From the NCBI GenBank assembly GCA_041495205.1, contig JBGQCF010000007.1, positions 6,682 through 70,681 on the forward strand: 64,000 bases of DNA, read 5' to 3'. How positions within the stretch are numbered: position 1 is the first letter of the stretch; every line of letters starts with the position of its first letter. Positions 7,013 to 13,353 of this stretch are shown here, in pieces. The position numbers and the translations under genes are program-made. The DNA comes from JAHFRG01 sp041495205 (GTDB taxonomy: Bacteria > Pseudomonadota > Gammaproteobacteria > Burkholderiales > JAHFRG01). The notes under the pieces were generated by a model. It worked only from the letters and a program-made list of their open reading frames with translations, had not been told where the DNA came from and made no database searches.

Positions 7013-7993
7013 ATGCAAAGCAGCGCTTTTCTCAAGCCGCGTATCATAGACGTGCAGACCTTTTCACCGGTGCACGCCAAAGTGACCATGGAGCCGTTCG
7101 AGCGCGGCTACGGCCACACACTGGGCAACGCGCTGCGCCGCATCCTGCTGTCCTCGATGCCGGGCTTTGCCCCAACCGAAGTTACCATCAGCGGCGTGCT
7201 GCATGAATACTCCACGCTGGACGGCGTGCAGGAAGACGTGGTGGATATCCTGCTCAACCTCAAGGGTATCGTGCTCAAGCTGCACAACCGCCAGGAAGCG
7301 ACGCTCGTCCTGAAAAAGCACGGCGAAGGCGTGGTCACAGCCGGTGATATCGAGGGCGGCCACGATGTGGAAATCATCAATCCGGATCACGTGATCGCGC
7401 ATTTGACCGCCGGCGGCAAGATCGACATGCAAATCAAGGTGGAAATGGGGCGCGGCTACGTGGCCGGCACCATGCACCAGTTGACCGAGGAAAAGCGCAA
7501 GATCGGCAACATCGTGCTGGACGCCTCGTTCAGCCCGGTGCGCCGGGTGAGCTATGCGGTGGAGAGCGCACGCGTCGAGCAGCGCACCGATTTGGACAAG
7601 CTGGTGATGGATATCGAAACCAACGGCGTGATGGATCCCGAGGAAGCGATTCGCTACGCGGCGCGCATCCTGGTTGACCAGTTGTCGGTGTTTGCCGACC
7701 TCAAGGGCACCACGGTGGAAGTGGAGCAGCCCAAAGTCCCACAAGTGGATCCGATATTGCTGCGTCCGGTGGACGATCTGGAACTCACCGTGCGCTCGGC
7801 GAATTGCCTGAAAGCGGAAAACATCTATTACATCGGCGATCTCATCCAGCGTACCGAAACCGAATTGCTGAAAACCCCCAACCTGGGGCGCAAGTCGCTC
7901 AACGAAATCAAGGAAGTCCTGGCTTCGCGCGGGCTGACGCTCGGCATGAAGCTGGAGAACTGGCCGCCGGCGGGACTGGAAAACAAAGGATAA
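7013..7993 (+). CDS. rpoA: RNA polymerase alpha subunit
   Basis: A 326-residue alpha subunit. The N-terminal domain (about 1-235) has the dimerisation block EPFERGYGHTLGNALRRILL. The C-terminal domain (about 250-326) has the DNA- and activator-binding surface RSANCLKAENIYYIGDL and NLGRKSLNEIKEVL. ATG 7013 has GAGGG at 7001-7005. It is separated from rpsD by an inserted element, so the natural S4-RpoA coupling may be altered. Confidence 0.98.
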   Translation: MQSSAFLKPRIIDVQTFSPVHAKVTMEPFERGYGHTLGNALRRILLSSMPGFAPTEVTISGVLHEYSTLDGVQEDVVDILLNLKGIVLKLHNRQEATLVLKKHGEGVVTAGDIEGGHDVEIINPDHVIAHLTAGGKIDMQIKVEMGRGYVAGTMHQLTEEKRKIGNIVLDASFSPVRRVSYAVESARVEQRTDLDKLVMDIETNGVMDPEEAIRYAARILVDQLSVFADLKGTTVEVEQPKVPQVDPILLRPVDDLELTVRSANCLKAENIYYIGDLIQRTETELLKTPNLGRKSLNEIKEVLASRGLTLGMKLENWPPAGLENKG

Positions 7994-7999
7994 TCCGCC

Positions 8000-8398
8000 A
8001 TGCGCCACCGCCAAGGATTGAGAAAACTCAACCGCACCAGCAGCCACCGCCTGGCGATGCTGCGCAACATGACCAATTCCCTGCTGCGCTTTGAGGCCAT
8101 CAAGACCACGCTGCCCAAGGCCAAAGAGCTGCGCCGTGTCGCCGAGCCACTGATCACGCTGGGCAAGAAGCCTTCGCTCGCCAACCGGCGTCTGGCGTAC
8201 AACCGCCTGCGCGACCGCGAAATCGTGGCCAAGCTTTTCGACGAACTCGGTCCGCGCTACGCCAAGCGCAACGGCGGATACTTACGCATCCTCAAATACG
8301 GCTTCCGCTTGGGGGACAACGCTCCGATGGCTCTGGTCGAGTTGATGGACCGCCCACAGCCCAAGGAAGAAACCAAGGGCAAAGCAGCCAAGTCCTGA
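8000..8398 (+). CDS. rplQ: 50S ribosomal protein L17
   Basis: A 132-residue L17, starting MRHRQGLRKLNRTSSHRLAM, with the conserved NMTNSLLRFEAIKTTLPKAK block. It lies near the polypeptide exit tunnel. It is the last gene of the alpha operon, 6 bases after rpoA, and is followed by a strong intrinsic terminator. Confidence 0.97.
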   Translation: MRHRQGLRKLNRTSSHRLAMLRNMTNSLLRFEAIKTTLPKAKELRRVAEPLITLGKKPSLANRRLAYNRLRDREIVAKLFDELGPRYAKRNGGYLRILKYGFRLGDNAPMALVELMDRPQPKEETKGKAAKS

Positions 8399-8421
8399 AG
8401 GTTTCTTTAGAGACAGTTCAC

Positions 8422-8451
8422 AAAAAAAGCCTGGTTCGCCGGGCTTTTTTT
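8422..8451 (+). terminator. Intrinsic terminator of the alpha operon
   Basis: A 13-base-pair stem with one T-G pair around a TTCG tetraloop (8435-8438), ending in seven T residues; the A-run on the 5' side makes it potentially bidirectional. It ends the long ribosomal transcript 23 bases after rplQ. Confidence 0.9.
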
Positions 8452-8489
8452 ATTTTTGTCATTACTGATTGCAGCGAAGAATCTGCTTT

Positions 8490-8694
8490 GCCGGTGGCAG
8501 ACCGGCGGCTGGTGACTTTCTTTTGCGCGGCCAAAAGAAAGTCACCAAAGAAAAGGCCGCCCCGGTTTGCCGCCCTTCGGGTGCCCTCGGTTTTGTTGGA
8601 GAAAGAGGGGGCTGCGCAACTCGCGCTTTGCGCTCAAACAGTGCTCGCCCATTTCCCCGCTTTCTCTACCAAAACCTTGGCGGCGCACAAGGGA
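8490..8694 (+). repeat. Hairpin repeat, copy A, left of the SAM hydrolase gene
   Basis: About 205 bases resembling 9638-9850. Its most conserved part is a perfect 15-base-pair hairpin at 8511-8546 (GGTGACTTTCTTTTG, six-base loop, CAAAAGAAAGTCACC) followed by AAAGAAAAGG. Further shared segments are GGCTGCGCAACTCGC and the terminal CTTGGCGGC-type block. It fills the gene-free stretch after rplQ; the remaining 90 bases before the next gene show nothing else clear. Confidence 0.7.
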
Positions 8695-8783
8695 TAGGCT
8701 GAAGAGGGATAGGCTGAAGGATGTAGCTAGTTTTATCCTCTATGCCTCTGTGTTTCTGCGGTGAATGGTTTAAAATTATTTTC

Positions 8784-9512
8784 ATGATTATCCTTTTTTC
8801 CGACTTTGGCCGCGCCGACTTGTATGTCGGGCAGGTAAAGAGCGTGCTCCACCACCATGCGCCCGGCGTGCCGCAGATTGATTTGCTGCACGATGCGCCG
8901 GCGTTCAATGTCAAAGCGAGTTCGCATCTGCTTGCGGCCCTGGCGCCTCAATTCCCGCCGGATAGCGTATTCCTTGCCGTCGTGGACCCGGGCGTCGGGA
9001 GCACACGTGACGCAGTAATGATGTCCGCCGACGGCAAATGGTTTGTCGGCCCTGACAACGGCCTGCTTTCCGTGCTGGCGGCAAGGGCAAACAACCCCCG
9101 GTTCTGGCACATCTCCTGGCGGCCGGAGATTCTTTCCAATTCCTTTCACGGACGCGATTTGTTTGCGCCGATCGCAGCGCTCGCCGCCAGGGGAGAATTT
9201 CCGCGCGACAAGATGGAAGAAATTACCTCGCTGAGAGTGCGATTCGGCTCCCAAGATTTGGCCGAAGTCATTTACATAGACCATTACGGCAACGCCATGA
9301 GCGGCTTGCGTGCGAAATCACTTGCGCCCGATTGTCAACTGCTGGTGAAAGGTGGCCGTTTGAGGCGCGCCAAGGTGTTTACAGAGGTTCCAAGCGGGAC
9401 GCCATTGTGGTATGAGAACTGCCTTGGTCTTGCTGAGATCGCGGTGAACTCCGGCAGCGCGGCAGAACGACTTGACTTGGAAATTGGCGACACCATTGAA
9501 TTGGTGGAATGA
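8784..9512 (+). CDS. SAM hydroxide adenosyltransferase (DUF62) family protein
   Basis: A 242-residue protein of the family that cleaves S-adenosylmethionine with water to adenosine and methionine; relatives are fluorinase and chlorinase. Family blocks are LFSDFGRADLYVGQ at the N-terminus, VDPGVGS, GPDNGLLS, SFHGRDLFAPIAA and YIDHYGNAMS. The ATG at 8784 is chosen because the match begins there (MIILFSDFG); an open upstream extension from 8742 lies in repeat-like DNA. The gene stands alone between two copies of a hairpin repeat. A hydrolase is more likely than a halogenase, but this cannot be settled here. Confidence 0.85.
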   Translation: MIILFSDFGRADLYVGQVKSVLHHHAPGVPQIDLLHDAPAFNVKASSHLLAALAPQFPPDSVFLAVVDPGVGSTRDAVMMSADGKWFVGPDNGLLSVLAARANNPRFWHISWRPEILSNSFHGRDLFAPIAALAARGEFPRDKMEEITSLRVRFGSQDLAEVIYIDHYGNAMSGLRAKSLAPDCQLLVKGGRLRRAKVFTEVPSGTPLWYENCLGLAEIAVNSGSAAERLDLEIGDTIELVE

Positions 9513-9637
9513 CCACTAACTATTTAGTTACCTCTCGCCGAGGTTAGAGGACCAGGGTGAGGGCAGAGCCTGTCCTGAACCTATTTAAACCTCTCTCCAT
9601 TGAGGGAGAGGGCAGGGTGAGGGGAAAATTCAAATTC

Positions 9638-9850
9638 GCCGGTGGCAGGCCGGCAGCTGGCTACTTTCTTTTGCTTGCCCAAAAGAAAGTAGCCAAAGAA
9701 AAGGGCACCTCGGCTCGCCGACTTCTCCTGCGCGTCTCGGTCAAATCGGGCGCTGCGCAACTCGCACGATCCGCTTCGCGGCCACGTGCTCAGACAGTGC
9801 TCGCTAAACTTCCCCCGATTTGTCCTCGTCGCTTGGCGGCTCACAGAGGG
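9638..9850 (+). repeat. Hairpin repeat, copy B, right of the SAM hydrolase gene
   Basis: A second copy of the 8490-8694 repeat in the same orientation. Its hairpin at 9659-9694 keeps a perfect 15-base-pair stem, but the outer pairs differ (GGCTAC with GTAGCC instead of GGTGAC with GTCACC), so both sides changed together. The adjoining stretches 9531-9637 and 9880-9912 hold short GGGAGAGGG and CAGGGTGAG motifs of the kind common in scattered intergenic repeats. No gene is visible between 9513 and 9917. Confidence 0.7.
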
Positions 9851-9917
9851 GAATATTTCTCAAGCCAAAACGGTTCTCTCATCACATCTGGAAAGGGCAG
9901 GGTGAGAGAATAACTGA

Positions 9918-10475
9918 ATGACCCAACAATCACTCACCATCTGGACCATCGGCCACGGCACCCGCAGTGGCGATGAATTGGTGCAGATGTTGCAGAAAGC
10001 GGGCGTGCAATGCCTGGTGGATGTCAGAAGCTATCCCGGCTCGCGCCGCAACCCGCAGTTCTCCCGCGAGCCGCTGGCGTCTTTGCTCGCCAGTCAAGGC
10101 ATCAAATATAAGTGGGAAGGCGAAGGCTTGGGTGGATTCCGCAAAGCCCGTCTGGACTCAAGGCATATTGCGCTTAGCAACGAGGGCTTCCGCGGTTACG
10201 CCGATTACATGGAATCGGCGGAGTTCAAGCAAGCGATCGAGCTTTTAATTAATGACGCCGAACAAACAAAGATTGCCTACATGTGCGCGGAGCGCTTGCC
10301 CTGGCAATGCCATCGCCATCTGATTTCGGATTACCTGGTGATGCGCGGCATGCACGTCGTGCATCTTGTTGCTCAAGGCAAAACTCAGGAGCACACGCTC
10401 AACCCAATCACCCGCATTCAAAATGATGTCTTGATTTACGACGGTAAGACGCAGTTGAATCTTGAAGCTTTTTAG
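9918..10475 (+). CDS. DUF488 family protein
   Basis: A 185-residue protein of the DUF488 family. Typical features are TIWTIGHGTRSGDELVQML at the N-terminus, VDVRSYPGSRRNPQFS, and the CAERLPWQCHRHLISDYL motif whose paired cysteines and histidine mark the family. The molecular function is not established; some members are linked to nucleic acid or stress functions. It stands alone between repeat DNA and the convergent gckA gene. Confidence 0.8.
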   Translation: MTQQSLTIWTIGHGTRSGDELVQMLQKAGVQCLVDVRSYPGSRRNPQFSREPLASLLASQGIKYKWEGEGLGGFRKARLDSRHIALSNEGFRGYADYMESAEFKQAIELLINDAEQTKIAYMCAERLPWQCHRHLISDYLVMRGMHVVHLVAQGKTQEHTLNPITRIQNDVLIYDGKTQLNLEAF

Positions 10476-10512
10476 CGGCGATTGCGCCGAGCATACCGCT
10501 CATGCCGGTATT

Positions 10513-11793
10513 CTACAAAACCAGAATTACACGGATATCGTTGACATTGGTGCGCGTGGGGCCGGTCACAACCAAATCGTTCAGGGCTTCGAACAAGCTG
10601 TAACTGTCGTTGTTGGCGAGGAGTTTCCCGGCTTTCACGCCGCGATCGGCGGCGCGCTTCGGGGTGTCGGGAGTAATCAGCGCACCGGCATTGTTTTCCG
10701 TCCCGTCCGAACCGTCGGTGCCGCAGGAAAGTGCATAAATGTTTTTCAAACCGTTCAAATCCATTGCCAGCGACAGCAGGAATTCGCTGTTGCGCCCACC
10801 CCGGCCGCTGCCTTTCACCGTCACTGTGGTTTCTCCGCCGGAAATCAGCGCCACCGGTGGTTTCCAAGGTTGGTCATTGCTACGGATTTGACGCGCTAGT
10901 CCGCCAAAGACTTTTGCAACTTCCCGAGCTTCGCCGGTAATGGTATCTCCCAGCACCACCGCCTTGATGCCTTGCTTGCGGAAGTATTTGGCCGCCGCGA
11001 CCAGGGAATTGTGCGCTGTTGCAATCACCCGGTTCTCCACTTTGCTGAAAATCGAATTTCCCGGTTTGGGTGTTTCTTCGAGCTTGCCTTCGTTGCCTTT
11101 TTGCAGAATGCGCATCACCGCCCCCGGCGCTTTGACCTGGTAGCGGGCAATTATCGCGAGCGCATCATCGTAAGTTGTGGGATCGGGCGCGCAAGGGCCG
11201 GAGGCGATGTGGGTCGGATCATCGCCGGTGACATCGGAAATGATGAGCGCGAGTACCGGCGCTTTGCATGCCGCGGCCATTCTGCCGCCTTGAATGGCGG
11301 ACAAATGCTTGCGCACGGTGTTGATTTCCTGAATTGTCGCGCCGCAGAGCAGTAATTCCTTGGTGACCGCTTTAAGGTCGGCCATCTGCAAGCCTGCCAC
11401 CGGCAGGGACAGCAGGCTGGAGCCGCCGCCGCTGATTAAAGCCAGCAGCAAATCGTCGGGCGTGAGCTTTTTGACTTCCTCGAAAATTTCCTTGGCCGCC
11501 GCCTCGCCGCTGGCATCGGGAATCGGATGCCCCGCCTCAATGACCTTGATGCGCTTAGTTGGCAGACCGTGGCCATAACGGGTAATCACCAAGCCGGAAA
11601 GAGGTTTGTTTTTCGGCCAGTGTTTTTCCACGGCGGAAGCCATGGAGGCCGCTGCTTTACCCGCACCGACCACCAGGGTGCGTCCCTTGGGCGGTTTAGG
11701 CAAATGGCTAGGAACAATTTGCAAGGGATCGGCAGCGGCCAGCGCCGCCTTGAAGCTGCCCAACAAAAGCTTGCGCGGCGGGATTGAAGGCAT
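10513..11793 (-). CDS. gckA: Glycerate 2-kinase, MOFRL family
   Basis: A 426-residue MOFRL-type glycerate kinase, forming 2-phosphoglycerate from D-glycerate and ATP in the serine cycle and glyoxylate metabolism. Seen are VVGAGKAAASMASAVE, LISGGGSSLLSLP in the N-terminal domain, and SGGETTVTVKGSGRGGRNSE with SCGTDGSDG in the C-terminal MOFRL domain. It lies 2 bases after mtdA on the same strand, and that pairing with a folate C1 gene supports a serine-cycle role. Related proteins have been annotated as hydroxypyruvate reductase (ttuD), but the sequence is that of the kinase family. Confidence 0.88.
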   Translation of the reverse strand: MPSIPPRKLLLGSFKAALAAADPLQIVPSHLPKPPKGRTLVVGAGKAAASMASAVEKHWPKNKPLSGLVITRYGHGLPTKRIKVIEAGHPIPDASGEAAAKEIFEEVKKLTPDDLLLALISGGGSSLLSLPVAGLQMADLKAVTKELLLCGATIQEINTVRKHLSAIQGGRMAAACKAPVLALIISDVTGDDPTHIASGPCAPDPTTYDDALAIIARYQVKAPGAVMRILQKGNEGKLEETPKPGNSIFSKVENRVIATAHNSLVAAAKYFRKQGIKAVVLGDTITGEAREVAKVFGGLARQIRSNDQPWKPPVALISGGETTVTVKGSGRGGRNSEFLLSLAMDLNGLKNIYALSCGTDGSDGTENNAGALITPDTPKRAADRGVKAGKLLANNDSYSLFEALNDLVVTGPTRTNVNDIRVILVL

Positions 11794-11795
11794 GG

Positions 11796-12656
11796 CTACT
11801 GCGCCATGGTCTTGGCGATGGCGTAGATTTCCTCGGCGTCGAAAATCTGGTTGTCGCTATCGAACAGTTTGCCGATGCAGGCGCGGTGTACCTGCAGCTT
11901 CAGGCCGCCGAAGCCGATCGCGCCGTACACGGTCTTGCCGTGACGGTTCACAGCTTTGTCCATCATGTCCACACCGGCAATCCCCAGCGGCGGTGTGGCG
12001 TTGGCATCCGCCATCAATTCGATGCTTGGATTGTTTTGCCAGTGGCCCTCTTCGAGCAATTGCACGCCCGCCGCGCCGGCGGCAAACACGATGTGCGCAC
12101 CTTTGAGCGCCGCGCCGCGCGCGGCATTATCGGTGGCTTCGATCGGGCTGACGCTGACACTGAAACGCTCCTTTATCTGGCGGGAGGCGTTTTCCGCCCG
12201 TTCGCGTCTTCTTGAGGTGAGCGCAACGGTTGCGCCTTCCTTGGCCAGCAGCGCAGCGGCGCGCAGCCCTACCGGGCCGGTGCCGGCGAGCACCACAGCA
12301 CGCTTTCCGGCAACGGATCCGGAACGGGTGAGCATGGCCACGCCGGCGGCGGCGGTGGTGTTCGAGCCGTTGCTGTCGAGCATAATGGAGACGCGGAAAT
12401 TGGCGAAGAATTTTTTCTTGACCGCCTGCAGCAGTTCCTGTCCCGCCGCCATATTGCTGCCGCCGACGAAAATTGCGGTATATTTCTTTTCCTTGGGGGC
12501 GCGGGTAAAAATCGTGCCGTCCACCAGCGGGCCGACAGTTTGCGGCGTAACATTGCCGTATCCGGTAACCTGATCGGCGCCGCCGTCATAGGCGACCACG
12601 GTATCGAATGCGCTGGGATAGGGGTCGGTATCAAGCTGGAACAGGAGTTTTTTCAT
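11796..12656 (-). CDS. mtdA: NADP-dependent methylene-H4F/H4MPT dehydrogenase MtdA
   Basis: A 286-residue protein starting MKKLLFQLDTDPYPSAFD; an upstream open extension lacks similarity. Blocks YDGGADQVTGYGNVTPQTVG, LDSNGSNTTAAAGVA and the nucleotide-binding VVLAGTGPVGLRAAALLA match MtdA more closely than MtdB, and it differs clearly from the MtdB at 60572. MtdA interconverts methenyl- and methylene-tetrahydrofolate (and can act on H4MPT) with NADP. Its neighbours are gckA downstream and fch divergently upstream (66-bp shared gap), the usual serine-cycle partners. Confidence 0.88.
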   Translation of the reverse strand: MKKLLFQLDTDPYPSAFDTVVAYDGGADQVTGYGNVTPQTVGPLVDGTIFTRAPKEKKYTAIFVGGSNMAAGQELLQAVKKKFFANFRVSIMLDSNGSNTTAAAGVAMLTRSGSVAGKRAVVLAGTGPVGLRAAALLAKEGATVALTSRRRERAENASRQIKERFSVSVSPIEATDNAARGAALKGAHIVFAAGAAGVQLLEEGHWQNNPSIELMADANATPPLGIAGVDMMDKAVNRHGKTVYGAIGFGGLKLQVHRACIGKLFDSDNQIFDAEEIYAIAKTMAQ

Positions 12657-12722
12657 TGTTGGGCCCTCAGATTGAAGCGGACAGTCTACCATTACGACCA
12701 ATCAGAAAGGAAAGGAAAAACT

Positions 12723-13349
12723 GTGATTAAGGACGATTCCATCCAGAAGTTTCTCGATGAACTTGCGGGCTCGAGTTCGACGCCTGGGGGCGGCAGCGCC
12801 GCAGCGGTGATGGGCGCGACGGGTGCGGCGCTGGTGAGCATGGTGTGCAATCTCACCATCGGCAAGAAGAACTATGCCAATGTCGAGCCGGAAATGCGCG
12901 AAGTACTGGGACGGTCCGAGAATTTGCGGCACAGGCTTACCGGCATGATCAACGATGACGTGGCGGCGTTTAACCAGGTCATGGCGGCCTATGGCCTGCC
13001 GAAAAACAGCGATGAGGAAAAAGCCAGGCGCACTGCGGCGGTCCAGGAAGCGTTAAAGCGCGCGACCCAGGTGCCCTTGAGTTGCGCCAAAGTCTGTTTC
13101 GAGGTCATGGAATTGGCAAAGCGAGCCGCGGAAAAAGGCAATGTCAATGTGGTGAGTGATGCCGGGGTGGCGGTGCTTGCCGCTTGCGCGGCGCTTAAAA
13201 GCGCGGCGCTCAACGTCTATGTCAACACCGCGTCAATCAAGGACCAGGCGTTTAACACGCAGAAACTGGCTGAGCTCGATAAAGTCCTAGCCGATGCAGG
13301 CCGCTTTACCGACGACGTCTACGAGCTGGTGAAAGGCAAACTCAAATGA
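12723..13349 (+). CDS. fch: Methenyltetrahydrofolate cyclohydrolase Fch
   Basis: A 208-residue protein of the formiminotransferase-cyclodeaminase fold, the length typical of methylotroph Fch. Visible are SSTPGGGSAAAVMGATGAAL near the N-terminus, VSMVCNLTIGKKNY, and VVSDAGVAVLAACAALKSAA. It converts formyl-H4F to methenyl-H4F, the step before MtdA. The start is GTG at 12723 behind AAGGAAAGG. It is divergent from mtdA, so both probably share regulatory sequence in 12657-12722. A generic cyclodeaminase cannot be wholly excluded, but the context supports Fch. Confidence 0.85.
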   Translation: MIKDDSIQKFLDELAGSSSTPGGGSAAAVMGATGAALVSMVCNLTIGKKNYANVEPEMREVLGRSENLRHRLTGMINDDVAAFNQVMAAYGLPKNSDEEKARRTAAVQEALKRATQVPLSCAKVCFEVMELAKRAAEKGNVNVVSDAGVAVLAACAALKSAALNVYVNTASIKDQAFNTQKLAELDKVLADAGRFTDDVYELVKGKLK

Positions 13350-13353
13350 TATT

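Noticed and set aside
8469..8702. Open frames in the gap after rplQ
   Set aside because: They lie in the hairpin repeat that is duplicated at 9638-9850 and are not conserved in frame between the two copies.
8784..9512. Halogenase (fluorinase-like) function
   Set aside because: The family is shared with hydrolases, which are far more common, and the key loop of fluorinase could not be confirmed by reading alone.
9557..9913. Open frame between the SAM hydrolase and DUF488 genes
   Set aside because: It is composed of repeat DNA, including the perfect hairpin, with no protein family pattern.
11796..12656. Calling this gene a second MtdB
   Set aside because: Its N-terminal blocks (LLFQLDTD, YGNVTPQTVG) are MtdA-like, and it neighbours fch and gckA. 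MtdB is at 60572.
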